From contig NZ_CP028136.1 of NCBI RefSeq assembly GCF_003024155.1, positions 2,604,001 through 2,668,000 on the forward strand: DNA of 64,000 nt, written 5' to 3'. A program made the translations under genes and the position numbers. The notes beneath the pieces are model-generated. The model saw only the letters and a list, made by a program, of their open reading frames with translations. It had not been told where the DNA came from and searched no databases. The DNA comes from Christiangramia fulva (GTDB lineage Bacteria; Bacteroidota; Bacteroidia; Flavobacteriales; Flavobacteriaceae). Positions 1 through 8,023 of the stretch are shown one piece after another. The stretch's first letter is position 1. The number at the start of each line of letters is the position of its first letter.

Positions 1-983
1 CCACTAAAAGGATTCTGATTGGTATAAAATGAAAAGGTATTTTTCTCATTCAAATAAAAATCAACACCTATTTTGTAGAGATAAGAATTTCTTTCATTTA
101 GAACCGAAAATGTCTGTCGGGTGTCCTGATCGATAAGATTGATAGTGCCTCCGTTTTGATTGGTACCGAAATTGGCTCCCAGGTTTCCGAAGAAATTGAA
201 TTTTCCCGTGCGATAATTCATATCCAGCGATCCGTTGAAGCGTGTGTGATCGCCGATGGTAAGCCCGGTATTCAGGTTTCCGTTAAAGCCCTGACGTGCA
301 TTTTTCAAAAGTACGATATTGATGATCCCGCTCATTCCTTCCGGGTTGTATTTTGCTGAAGGATTGGTGATCAATTCAATGCTTTTTATAGAAGTGGAAG
401 GGATCGTCTTTAAAAGTTGTGCAGGATCCATATTGGTAGGTTTTCCATCTACAAGAATTCTTACGTTTGAATTTCCCCGCAGGGAAATATTTCCGTCCTG
501 GTCAACATTCACAGAAGGAATATTGGTCATAATTTCAGAAGCGCTTGCGCCGGTGGTCATTAAATCTTTTCCCACGTTGATCACCTTGCGGTCCACGCGT
601 TGTTCAATAGTTGTTCTTTCTGCAACAACCACTGTTTCATCGAGCATGGCAACATCTGGTTCGAGCGCAATTGTTCCGAAATCCACCCGCGGACTTCCAC
701 GATCTATATGAATTTCTTTGGAAAAGGTCTTATAACCTATAAATTGAACTTTGAAGACATAATTTCCGGCCCTGACATTATCTATGGTAAAATCGCCATT
801 ATCTCCGGAAGTTATTCCGGTAACGAGATTGCCCTGCATATCATTAATAATTACGGTGGCGTAGGGAATTGGCTCATTCAATTGCTGATCTATGACAGAT
901 CCTGAAATTTTACCCACGGGATCGGTAAAGCTCATTAATAATACCGAGGTGAATAATAGCATTGATAAAATAAACTGTTTCAT
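1..983 (-). CDS. TonB-dependent outer membrane receptor, N-terminal part (truncated by window edge)
   Basis: Reading the minus strand from the ATG at 983 gives an open frame of about 327 residues that continues past the left edge. It starts with a signal peptide (MKQFILSMLLFTSVLLMSF). A CarboxypepD_reg-like beta-sandwich follows at roughly residues 25-110 (GKISGSVIDQQLNEPIPYAT, then a GDFTIDNVRAGNY stretch). A plug domain comes next, with NIPSVNVDQDGNISLRGNSN, VRILVDGKPTN, and then PSAKYNPEGMSGIINIV, which is typical of the Bacteroidota outer-membrane-barrel receptor family. The barrel begins near residue 240. Such proteins take up ligands across the outer membrane using TonB; the substrate cannot be told from this part. 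The spacer upstream carries a 21-bp imperfect palindrome and a short direct repeat, so regulation by a DNA-binding protein is plausible. The identity of the family is secure. Confidence 0.9.
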   Translation of the reverse strand, partial: MKQFILSMLLFTSVLLMSFTDPVGKISGSVIDQQLNEPIPYATVIINDMQGNLVTGITSGDNGDFTIDNVRAGNYVFKVQFIGYKTFSKEIHIDRGSPRVDFGTIALEPDVAMLDETVVVAERTTIEQRVDRKVINVGKDLMTTGASASEIMTNIPSVNVDQDGNISLRGNSNVRILVDGKPTNMDPAQLLKTIPSTSIKSIELITNPSAKYNPEGMSGIINIVLLKNARQGFNGNLNTGLTIGDHTRFNGSLDMNYRTGKFNFFGNLGANFGTNQNGGTINLIDQDTRQTFSVLNERNSYLYKIGVDFYLNEKNTFSFYTNQNPFS

Positions 984-1031
984 TTTTTGATCGATTTGAT
1001 GATTAATTTGATGATTACAAGGTTTTACAAG

Positions 1032-1052
1032 TTACTTTGCAATGCATAATAC
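1032..1052. promoter_or_regulatory. Imperfect palindrome, candidate operator for the TonB receptor gene
   Basis: TTACTTTGCA and TGCATAATAC flank a single A. The second half, read on the other strand, matches the first at 7 of 10 positions, including the inner TGCA. It lies 49 bp upstream of the receptor ATG. The cognate regulator is unknown and none is encoded next to it in the window. Confidence 0.35.
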
Positions 1053-1128
1053 ATATTCACATTACAGCGCAAATTCAAAACCTCTTACTATAAAGACGAC
1101 GCAAAAAGCTGTTCGTTACAGGATTTTT

Positions 1129-1162
1129 AAAAAAAACCTGCATTTCGGTAAAGAAATGCAGG
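1129..1162 (-). terminator. Rho-independent terminator on the minus strand
   Basis: CCTGCATTTC and GAAATGCAGG form a perfect 10-bp stem around a 6-nt loop. On the minus strand the stem is followed directly by eight T residues. No minus-strand gene ends close by; the nearest upstream one is the symporter ending at 1623. It either ends a long symporter 3' tail or acts in a leader. Confidence 0.7.
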
Positions 1163-1289
1163 CAGCAAAACCATCGGAATTAACACTAACCATCAAAATT
1201 AATAAGATGGTCTTGCAAGAACCGGTTCTCAATCTAAAGACTGTAAACTGCACTTTCTGTTACACCATATTTTGTTTAAATTTGGAATT

Positions 1290-1652
1290 ATGAAGAAAAA
1301 AACACTTGTACTAGGAGCCTCTTTAAATCCATCTCGATATTCGTACCTGGCAATCAACAGGTTAGTAGGTAATGGCCAGCCTACGGTTGCTATAGGTTTA
1401 AAAAAAGGAAAGGTTGCCGGAGTGGAAATTCAAACTGAAAAACTGCCTTTTGAAAATATAGACACCGTTACCCTTTACCTGAATGCGAAAAGACAGCACG
1501 AGTATTATGACTATATTTTATCGCTAAAGCCAAATCGCGTTATTTTCAATCCCGGTACTGAAAACCCCGAATTATATCAGCTTTTAAGGAAAAACAATAT
1601 CGATTTTGAAAATTCCTGTACCTTAGTGCTGCTTTCTTCTCAGCAATACTAA
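1290..1652 (+). CDS. CoA-binding domain protein (YccU-like)
   Basis: A 120-residue Rossmann-fold protein beginning MKKKTLVLGASLNPSRYSYL. The GASLNPSRYSYLA stretch is the nucleotide-binding loop seen in small CoA-binding-domain proteins. FENIDTVTLYLNAKRQHEYY and PNRVIFNPGTENPEL match the later conserved strands. Family members bind CoA or similar nucleotides; their cellular role is not established. I use the ATG at 1290 rather than the TTG at 1272, because a TAAATTTG promoter-like element (1277-1284) lies between them. The last 30 bp overlap the 3' end of the convergent symporter gene. The minus-strand terminator at 1129-1162 suggests the whole gene may be covered by antisense RNA. Confidence 0.8.
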   Translation: MKKKTLVLGASLNPSRYSYLAINRLVGNGQPTVAIGLKKGKVAGVEIQTEKLPFENIDTVTLYLNAKRQHEYYDYILSLKPNRVIFNPGTENPELYQLLRKNNIDFENSCTLVLLSSQQY

Positions 1653-3068
1653 ACCAAGGAAAGTCAGTAATCCGTTCAGGATCAAAATAAAAAATCCGAA
1701 TTCAAAGCCAAACCAGGCGCGGCTATTCAAACTTATTATATAAGATAAAACGGGGGCGGCAATTGCAATTATAGGTACTAATTTATCTTTTACCTGCCAT
1801 TTGGTAAAAAGTCCAAATGCATAAAGGCCAAGTAACGGCCCATACGTATAGCCGGCAAACTGAAATAATTTGTTGATCACGCTCTTATCAGCGATGGCAT
1901 ATTTAAAAGCCAGCATGACCAAAATGAGCAATATCGAGATCGCTACGTGGATCTGTTTTCTAACCTTCACCTGCTTTTTCTCATCATATCTTTTTTCAAT
2001 ATCAAGAATGTCTATACTGAATGAGGTAGTGAGCGCTGTAAGGGCACTGTCTGCGCTGGAATAAGCCGCGGCAATAAGACCGAGTAAAAAGAAAATTGCT
2101 ACCGCAAAACCAAGCTGACCGCTGGTGGCAATTGCCGGGAAAAGGTCATCTCTTGTTTCGGTGATTCCATTTAAATCGGCGTAATTTGTAAGAAGAACAC
2201 CTAAAGCCAGGAAAAGGAAATTCACAAAAACGAGCACCACCGTAAACCAGAACATATTTTTCTGGGCGTCTTTTAAACTGCGGCAGGTTAAATTTTTCTG
2301 CATCATATCCTGGTCCAGACCGGTCATTACAATAGCGATAAAAGCACCTGAAATGAACTGCTTTACAAAATGATCCTTGCTTTTCCAGTCTTCAAAAAAG
2401 AAAATCTTGGAATGCTGGTCCTGGTCAATATAAGTGAACAGATTTCTAAAGGAAAGGCCAAGATCTTCGGAAATGAAATAAATGGTAATTCCCAGTGCAA
2501 TGAGCATAAATAGCGTTTGCAGAGTGTCGGTCCACACGATGGTTTTGATGCCGCTTCTGAAAGTGTAAAGCCAGATAAGCAAAATAGTAATGGTTACCGT
2601 CACATAATAAGGAACATTCATTTCATCAAAAACAACCAGTTGCAGTACATTGGCCACCAGAAATAACCGGAAACTCGAACCTACCACTCTTGATAAAAGG
2701 AAGAAAGATGCCCCGGTTTTGTACGAGGCATTTCCGAAGCGGTTATCGAGATATGTATAAATTGAGGTGAGATTCATTTTATAATAAAGCGGCAGCAGCA
2801 CGGTGGCGATCACCGCATAACCTACCGTGTATCCCAGCACAACCTGAAAATAACTGAAAGAATCTGTTTCTACCGTTCCGGGAATTGAAATAAAAGTGAC
2901 CCCGCTCAGGGAAGCGCCTATCATTCCGAAAGCTACCAGGTACCATGGAGCCTGCTGGTTTGCTTTAAAGAATTCGGCATTACTGCCACCTTTTCCGGTG
3001 AAATAGGATATAAGAATTAAAACGCCAAAATAGGCCGCGACGAGAATTAAGACTTGGTATGGTTGCAT
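1623..3068 (-). CDS. Sodium:solute symporter (SSS family)
   Basis: A 481-residue inner membrane protein with about 13 hydrophobic segments. It begins MQPYQVLILVAAYFGVLILI with no cleavable signal. GMIGASLSGVTFISIPG near residues 48-65 is the conserved early segment of Na+/solute symporters. GLDQDMMQKNLTCRSLKDAQ near residue 255 and GLIAAAYSSADSALTALTTS near residue 332 match the family's Na+ site region. It probably imports a small organic solute with Na+; the substrate cannot be deduced. It is monocistronic and convergent with the CoA-binding gene, which its 3' end overlaps by 30 bp. No terminator is visible until 1129-1162. Confidence 0.88.
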   Translation of the reverse strand: MQPYQVLILVAAYFGVLILISYFTGKGGSNAEFFKANQQAPWYLVAFGMIGASLSGVTFISIPGTVETDSFSYFQVVLGYTVGYAVIATVLLPLYYKMNLTSIYTYLDNRFGNASYKTGASFFLLSRVVGSSFRLFLVANVLQLVVFDEMNVPYYVTVTITILLIWLYTFRSGIKTIVWTDTLQTLFMLIALGITIYFISEDLGLSFRNLFTYIDQDQHSKIFFFEDWKSKDHFVKQFISGAFIAIVMTGLDQDMMQKNLTCRSLKDAQKNMFWFTVVLVFVNFLFLALGVLLTNYADLNGITETRDDLFPAIATSGQLGFAVAIFFLLGLIAAAYSSADSALTALTTSFSIDILDIEKRYDEKKQVKVRKQIHVAISILLILVMLAFKYAIADKSVINKLFQFAGYTYGPLLGLYAFGLFTKWQVKDKLVPIIAIAAPVLSYIISLNSRAWFGFEFGFFILILNGLLTFLGLVLLRRKQH

Positions 3069-3145
3069 GCAAAAAAATTCTTCGCGGCAATTTACAAATT
3101 AAGAGGTAAGTAATCCCATCCATCAAAAAAATCATAAATTCGCGT

Positions 3146-3763
3146 ATGGATTTTTCGTCAAAATTACTGGAGCAGGCGGTAGATGCCATGTCGCAACTTC
3201 CGGGAGTGGGAAAGCGAACCGCGCTAAGGCTGGTGCTGCATTTATTAAAACAACCCGAAGCCCAAACCGAGCAGCTTTCGTCGGCTTTGCTCAATCTTCG
3301 GAATAACATCAAATTGTGCAAAAACTGTTATAATATCAGTGATACCGAATTATGTGAAATCTGCGCCAATCCCTCAAGAGATTCTGAAACTGTCTGCGTG
3401 GTAGAAGATATTCGCGATGTGATGGCCATTGAAAATACCGGTCAGTATCGTGGGCATTATCATGTTTTGGGCGGAAAAATAAGTCCGATGGATGGAGTGG
3501 GACCTTCTCAATTAACAATAAAACCATTAATAGAAAAAGTGGAGGCCGGGAAAATACAGGAAATTATCTTTGCCCTTAGCAGCACTCTGGAAGGAGACAC
3601 GACGAACTTCTACATTTTCAAACAACTGGAAGGGAAGGACATCAAAACTTCAACGATCGCCCGAGGAATTTCAGTCGGGGACGAGCTCGAATATGCCGAT
3701 GAGGTGACCCTTGGCAGAAGCATTGTGCACAGGGTTCCTTTTGAAAATTCAATGAAGAGCTAA
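3146..3763 (+). CDS. recR: Recombination protein RecR
   Basis: A 205-residue protein of normal RecR length. [17 protein letters not shown] at residues 18-34 is the helix-hairpin-helix. C58, C61, C70 and C73 form the four-cysteine zinc finger ([16 protein letters not shown]). A Toprim domain follows from residue 80 ([19 protein letters not shown], then [16 protein letters not shown]). RecR works with RecO and RecF to load RecA on gapped DNA. The gene stands alone, divergent from the symporter. A TAAATTCG element at 3135-3142 ends only 3 nt before the ATG, so the mRNA may have almost no leader. Confidence 0.97.
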   Translation: MDFSSKLLEQAVDAMSQLPGVGKRTALRLVLHLLKQPEAQTEQLSSALLNLRNNIKLCKNCYNISDTELCEICANPSRDSETVCVVEDIRDVMAIENTGQYRGHYHVLGGKISPMDGVGPSQLTIKPLIEKVEAGKIQEIIFALSSTLEGDTTNFYIFKQLEGKDIKTSTIARGISVGDELEYADEVTLGRSIVHRVPFENSMKS

Positions 3764-3914
3764 TCTTCTGAAGCCTAAAATAAGCTTAATCTCTTTCAAT
3801 TCCATTACTGAAATTGTAATTTTAGGCATATTTCCAAGGTGATTTCAAAATAGAAAAAAATCAGTGAAAATTAATTTTATTGTTTTATTAATACTGAAAT
3901 CGCCTTAATTTAAT

Positions 3915-3922
3915 TAAATTCG
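3915..3922 (+). promoter_or_regulatory. Bacteroidota-type -7 element for the E2 gene
   Basis: TAAATTCG, one base from the TAnnTTTG consensus, lies 37 bp before the E2 start codon. No clear -33 TTG is seen. Confidence 0.35.
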
Positions 3923-3959
3923 CAAAGCAGATAACTAAAATCACATCTCGTTTATAGAT

Positions 3960-5297
3960 ATGGCAAAATTTGAACTTAAATTACCCAAAATGGGTGAAAG
4001 CGTTGCAGAAGCAACCATAACCAATTGGCTTAAAGAAGTTGGAGATACTATTGAAATGGACGAGCCCGTCCTCGAAATAGCCACTGATAAAGTAGATAGT
4101 GAAGTTCCCAGTGAAGTGGATGGAAAACTGGTTGAAAAGCTTTTCGAAGCCGATGATGTAGTAAAAGTTGGTCAAATTATTGCGATTATAGAAACCGAAG
4201 GCGAGGAATCTGAGGAAGAATTTGCAGAAGAAGATACAGAGGAAACTCCTGCTGCGGTTCCGGAAGTTGAAAAAACAATTGAAACAGCCAAAAGTACAGT
4301 TTCTACCGAAAGTACAGGAGATTATTCAGGTTCATCGCGTTTTTATTCTCCCCTGGTTAGGAATATAGCCAAAGAAGAAGGTATTAGTCTTGAGGAACTG
4401 GATAGTATAGAAGGGACCGGCAAAGACGGTCGTGTCACCAAAAATGACATTCTGGAATATGTTGAAAATCGCGAGGCGGAGCCTTCAGCTAAAAAAGAAC
4501 CTGCTGCAACGAAAGGAAGATCTATAGACACCAAAGACCTTGAATCTACAGTGGCTAAAAGTGAAGAGCCGGTTGTCTCGGGAGAAGATGAGATCGTTGA
4601 AATGACCAGGATGGGCAAAATGATCGCCCATCATATGCAGGAAAGTGTAAAAACTTCAGCCCATGTGCAGTCATTTATTGAGGTGGATGTAACGAACATC
4701 TGGAACTGGAGAAATAAACACAAGGAAGAATTCCATAAAAGAGAAGGTGAAAAGCTCACTTTTACACCAATATTTATGGAAGCCGTGGCCAAAGCGATAC
4801 GCGATTTCCCAATGATCAACATTTCGGTGAATGAAGATGGAACAAAGGTCATCAAAAAGAAAAATATCAATCTTGGGATGGCGGCAGCACTGCCCGATGG
4901 AAACCTTATTGTCCCGGTGATCAAAAATGCCGACCGTTTGAATCTGGTGGGTATGGCAAAAGCTGTAAATGATCTTGCCGCTCGTGCCCGTAAAAATAAA
5001 TTAAAACCCGATGAAATTCAGGGAGGAACTTATACGGTTACCAATGTGGGTACCTTCGGAAGTATCATGGGAACTCCAATTATCAACCAACCGCAGGTTG
5101 GAATTCTGGCTCTTGGAGCGATACGAAAAATGCCTTCGGTGATCGAAACTCCCGATGGAGATTTTATAGGAATTAGATATAAAATGATCCTTTCTCACAG
5201 TTATGATCATCGCGTGGTGAACGGGGCTCTTGGCGGACAGTTTGTTCAAAGAGTTGCTCAGTACCTGGAAGGTTTCGATAAAGATCGTGAAATTTAG
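3960..5297 (+). CDS. 2-oxo acid dehydrogenase E2 component (dihydrolipoyl acyltransferase)
   Basis: A 445-residue protein with the full E2 layout. Residues 3-78 are the lipoyl domain, with the attachment lysine K44 in EIATDKVDSEVPS. An acidic linker covers 80-120. The peripheral subunit-binding domain is at 128-168 (PLVRNIAKEEGISLEELDSI). The catalytic domain runs from 210 to 440. It transfers acyl groups from lipoamide to CoA in a pyruvate or branched-chain 2-oxo acid dehydrogenase complex; the sequence alone does not settle which. The active-site histidine is H417 in SYDHRVVNGALGG. The usual HxxxDG aspartate is Asn at residue 421. There are no E1 or E3 genes beside it, and a strong terminator follows. 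Confidence 0.92.
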   Translation: MAKFELKLPKMGESVAEATITNWLKEVGDTIEMDEPVLEIATDKVDSEVPSEVDGKLVEKLFEADDVVKVGQIIAIIETEGEESEEEFAEEDTEETPAAVPEVEKTIETAKSTVSTESTGDYSGSSRFYSPLVRNIAKEEGISLEELDSIEGTGKDGRVTKNDILEYVENREAEPSAKKEPAATKGRSIDTKDLESTVAKSEEPVVSGEDEIVEMTRMGKMIAHHMQESVKTSAHVQSFIEVDVTNIWNWRNKHKEEFHKREGEKLTFTPIFMEAVAKAIRDFPMINISVNEDGTKVIKKKNINLGMAAALPDGNLIVPVIKNADRLNLVGMAKAVNDLAARARKNKLKPDEIQGGTYTVTNVGTFGSIMGTPIINQPQVGILALGAIRKMPSVIETPDGDFIGIRYKMILSHSYDHRVVNGALGGQFVQRVAQYLEGFDKDREI

Positions 5298-5321
5298 ATT
5301 TTCAAATAATGAAAATTACCG

Positions 5322-5350
5322 AAAACCCTGCGCTCGCAGGGTTTTTTATT
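5322..5350 (+). terminator. Rho-independent terminator after the E2 gene
   Basis: The hairpin CCCTGCG/CGCAGGG is flanked by AAAA and TTTTTT, 25 bp after the E2 stop codon. Confidence 0.85.
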
Positions 5351-5513
5351 TAAAATTTTTAAGAAAATTTGTCCATATTTAAACTGATAAGTCCGTTTAT
5401 CTGTTTAAGAAATGATAAAATCTCCGTTTTAAGGTTAAAATGAAGAATATCAGTTGAATACAGCTTCTGTGTTTCGTACCTTTTTATAAGAAACCTATTA
5501 AAAAACAATAATT

Positions 5514-6149
5514 ATGAAAAGGAAGAAATATTTATTTGCAATCGCAACAGTATTGAGTTTGATGCTGGCTTCCTGCGGCGGAACATCAGATACTAAAAAA
5601 GACATGGCGGCTAATGAAGGTTTTCAGGAGGCCGATGTGATAGGTGATTTTGCAGATCTACCACCAAATGAAGACAATTATGTGAATCCATTTTCAGATG
5701 TTGACAATCCTGAAAATTATAATATTCTTGCCCTTGCGGCGAAGGATGCGAATTTTTCCACCTTTAGGAGACTTGCGGCAATGGGAAATCTGGATCTGAT
5801 ATTGAAATCAGATAAAAATTATACTGTTTTCATGCCAACCAATGAAGCATTTAAAAAGATGCCAGAAGAAAAATTTGAGAAACTCATAGATCCTGCTAAC
5901 CGGGCACAGCTTGGATTATTTTTGCAGCGACATATTTTAGTTGGAAAACATACCCCCATGGATTTCAATGAAACCCAGGCAATTGAAACCGTTGCAGAAG
6001 AAGAGATTACGGTGAGCACCAATAATCCCGGAGATATTTCTATGGTCGGTGGTGCACATGTTATCGGTTCTGGAACGGAAGCTTCCAATGGAATTATCTA
6101 TGCGGTAGACGCCATCGTAGAACCTACCAAAGACGTATTTACCAATTGA
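5514..6149 (+). CDS. Fasciclin (FAS1) domain lipoprotein
   Basis: A 211-residue protein with a lipoprotein signal peptide; the lipobox LMLASC puts the lipidated cysteine at C21. After a short acidic spacer, a single FAS1 domain covers about residues 62-205. Family motifs are FSTFRRLAAMGNLDLILKSD, YTVFMPTNEAFKKMPEE, LQRHILVGKHT and NGIIYAVDAIVEPT. FAS1 domains mediate adhesion or surface contacts; the partner is unknown. The gene stands alone between two terminators. It is a shorter relative of the two-domain fasciclin lipoprotein at 41.6 kb. Confidence 0.88.
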   Translation: MKRKKYLFAIATVLSLMLASCGGTSDTKKDMAANEGFQEADVIGDFADLPPNEDNYVNPFSDVDNPENYNILALAAKDANFSTFRRLAAMGNLDLILKSDKNYTVFMPTNEAFKKMPEEKFEKLIDPANRAQLGLFLQRHILVGKHTPMDFNETQAIETVAEEEITVSTNNPGDISMVGGAHVIGSGTEASNGIIYAVDAIVEPTKDVFTN

Positions 6150-6172
6150 TTTTCAATAAAATAAATAGGATG

Positions 6173-6205
6173 AAACCGCTTCAGTTTTGGAGCGGTTTTT
6201 TGTTT
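6173..6205 (+). terminator. Rho-independent terminator after the fasciclin gene
   Basis: AAACCGCT and AGCGGTTT pair around a 10-nt loop, followed by a T run, 24 bp after the stop codon. Confidence 0.88.
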
Positions 6206-6261
6206 TAGATAGCTCGGGAGTCTTTCGATTTTAATAAATGGGATCAACTGCCAATTTATGC

Positions 6262-6269
6262 TAACTTTG
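6262..6269 (+). promoter_or_regulatory. Promoter -7 element for the exonuclease operon
   Basis: TAACTTTG matches TAnnTTTG exactly and lies 18 bp before the ATG at 6288. It falls inside the longer frame starting at 6258, which argues for the downstream start. Confidence 0.55.
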
Positions 6270-6287
6270 CAAAAAAAGTTTTTGAAT

Positions 6288-7064
6288 ATGGAGCTTAATC
6301 TTACGCGGCCAATCTGTTTTTTTGATCTGGAAACTACCGGTACCAATATCTGTCATGATCGAATTGTTGAAATTGCCATTTTGAAGGTTTTTCCCAATGG
6401 AAATAAAGAAAGCCACAGCTGGCTGGTAAATCCGGAGCGGGAGATCCCTGCAGAAGTGGTTGCGATTCACGGTATATCTAATGAAAAAGTAGCCAATGAA
6501 CCTACTTTTCAGGAATTGGCAACCAAGGTTCACGATCTTATAAAAGGCTGTGACCTGGCAGGTTATAATTCTAACCGTTTTGATATTCCATTGCTGGTAG
6601 AAGAACTGCTCCGGGCGGGAATCGATTTTGAAATGAAAAATGTGGTGGCTGTAGATGTTCAAACGATTTTTCATAAAAAAGAACAGCGAACGCTTTCTGC
6701 GGCATACCAGTTTTACTGTGAAAAAAACCTGGAAGATGCCCATAGTGCTGAAGCCGATACTGAAGCTACTTACGAAGTACTGAAATCTCAGCTTGATAGA
6801 TACGAGGATCTTGAGAATGATATCAAATGGCTTTCAGGATATAGCTCCAGGAAGAAAGCAGTCGATTTTGCAGGATTTATTGCTCTGGATAAAAAAGGGA
6901 AAGAGGTTTTTACCTTCGGAAAATATAAAGGAAAAAGCGTAGAACGGGTGCTGGAAGAGGAGCCAGGATATTTTGGGTGGATACAGAATGCCGATTTTCC
7001 TTTATACACAAAAAAGGTCCTGACGGCGATTAAATTGCGAAAGCTGAATAATAAATTGTCGTAA
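6288..7064 (+). CDS. DNA polymerase III epsilon-like 3'-5' exonuclease with DUF3820-like C-terminus
   Basis: A 258-residue DEDD-type exonuclease. Exo I is FFDLETTG (D13, E15), Exo II is YNSNRFDIPLLVEEL near residues 92-106, and Exo III is HSAEADTEATYEVL near 150. Residues 205-250 (FTFGKYKGKSVERVLEEEPG, then YFGW) resemble the DUF3820 FGKYKG motif, also found as a separate protein at 46.3 kb. The enzyme degrades DNA from 3' ends, in proofreading or repair. The ATG at 6288 is chosen over 6258 because a promoter element lies between them. It is followed directly (0 bp) by the FAH-family gene. Confidence 0.88.
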   Translation: MELNLTRPICFFDLETTGTNICHDRIVEIAILKVFPNGNKESHSWLVNPEREIPAEVVAIHGISNEKVANEPTFQELATKVHDLIKGCDLAGYNSNRFDIPLLVEELLRAGIDFEMKNVVAVDVQTIFHKKEQRTLSAAYQFYCEKNLEDAHSAEADTEATYEVLKSQLDRYEDLENDIKWLSGYSSRKKAVDFAGFIALDKKGKEVFTFGKYKGKSVERVLEEEPGYFGWIQNADFPLYTKKVLTAIKLRKLNNKLS

Positions 7065-7679
7065 ATGAAAATTATCTGTGTAGGCCGTAATTACGCGAAG
7101 CATATCGAGGAACTTCAGAATGAAAAACCTGAGGAACCAGTGCTTTTTCACAAACCCGATACTTCAGTTTTATTAAAGAAACAGCCTTTTTTTATTCCTG
7201 ATTTTTCTGATGATGTGCATTATGAGGTGGAGGTTCTGGTTAAGATCAATAAGATCGGAAAGCATATTCAGGAGAAATTCGCTCATAAGTATTACGAGGA
7301 AATCGGCCTGGGAATTGATTTCACCGCGCGCGACCTTCAGCAAAAATTAAAAGAAAAAGGCCTTCCGTGGGAAAAAGCTAAAGGATTCGACGGTGCCGCG
7401 GTGATAGGTGATAAGTGGTTTAATAAGAAAGATTTGCCTGCGCTAGACAATCTTGAATTTAGCCTTAAAAAAAATGAAGAGACAGTACAGGCGGCCAATA
7501 CCTCTTTGATGCTTTGGAAAATTGACGAATTAATTGCCTATATTTCGACATATTTCACCCTGAAAATAGGGGATATCATATTTACGGGAACTCCGGCGGG
7601 CGTAGGGAAAGTTTCTCCCGATGACCGGTTAACCGGATTCCTGAACAACCAAAAAATGTTTTCAATAAAAGTAAAATAA
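7065..7679 (+). CDS. Fumarylacetoacetate hydrolase (FAH) family protein
   Basis: A 204-residue protein of the short FAH family (YcgM type). Visible motifs are CVGRNYAKHIEEL, PVLFHKPDTSVLL, VHYEVEVLVKINKIGK with the metal-binding glutamates, DFTARDLQQKLKEKGLPWEK, KGFDGAAVIGD, and IFTGTPAGVGKVSPDD. Members hydrolyse or decarboxylate 2,4-dioxo acids such as acylpyruvates in the cytoplasm. The ATG follows the exonuclease stop codon without a gap, and the HPt gene follows 5 bp later. The four genes from 6288 to 9291 look like one operon without an obvious common pathway. Confidence 0.9.
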   Translation: MKIICVGRNYAKHIEELQNEKPEEPVLFHKPDTSVLLKKQPFFIPDFSDDVHYEVEVLVKINKIGKHIQEKFAHKYYEEIGLGIDFTARDLQQKLKEKGLPWEKAKGFDGAAVIGDKWFNKKDLPALDNLEFSLKKNEETVQAANTSLMLWKIDELIAYISTYFTLKIGDIIFTGTPAGVGKVSPDDRLTGFLNNQKMFSIKVK

Positions 7680-7684
7680 GTACT

Positions 7685-8023
7685 ATGGATAGCTACAATC
7701 TTGACGAGGTTCGTGAAATGGCCGGGGGCGATGAAGAATTTATGAAAACCGTGGTCGAGACTTTCCTTGAGGAAATCCCGCCAGATGTCGCAGCGATGAA
7801 CGATGCCATACAAAATGATAATCCTTCGCTCTCCTATCAATATGCGCATAAAATGAAGCCAAATCTTCAGCTTTTTGGCCTGAATTTAATGGATCAGATT
7901 CGTATCATTGAGGCCTGGTCTAAACAGGGACAGAGAAAGGATGAAGTTCCTGATGCTGCCGCGGCTATCACTAAAAAAGTTGATGAAGCCGTAGTTGCTC
8001 TAAAAAATGATTTTGACCTCTAA
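7685..8023 (+). CDS. HPt (histidine phosphotransfer) domain protein
   Basis: A 112-residue all-helical protein that is only an HPt domain. The phosphorylatable histidine is H55 in [15 protein letters not shown], matching the H-x-x-K signature with a helix of similar length before it ([19 protein letters not shown]). It would relay phosphate between a hybrid kinase and a response regulator. Neither partner is encoded nearby, so it is an orphan phosphotransfer protein. Its TAA overlaps the cinA ATG by one base, so the two are translationally linked. Confidence 0.85.
   Translation: MDSYNLDEVREMAGGDEEFMKTVVETFLEEIPPDVAAMNDAIQNDNPSLSYQYAHKMKPNLQLFGLNLMDQIRIIEAWSKQGQRKDEVPDAAAAITKKVDEAVVALKNDFDL

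Larger units (their letters stand above)
984..1289. other. Intergenic region between divergent genes, with regulatory structure
   Basis: This 306-bp spacer has no convincing gene. An open frame here on the plus strand lacks an ATG or codon character. It holds a tandem repeat of ATCATCAAA (minus-strand reading, about 987-1018) in the leader of the receptor gene, an imperfect palindrome at 1032-1052, and a perfect 10-bp hairpin at 1137-1162 followed on the minus strand by eight T residues. Confidence 0.6.

Noticed and set aside
319-905. Plus-strand frames of 100-130 residues at the left edge
   Set aside because: They are shadows of the minus-strand TonB receptor, whose signal peptide, plug and barrel motifs are clear.
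1042-1293. 83-residue plus-strand frame before the CoA-binding gene
   Set aside because: It has no protein-like pattern, passes through a terminator hairpin and overlaps the promoter; it is probably non-coding.
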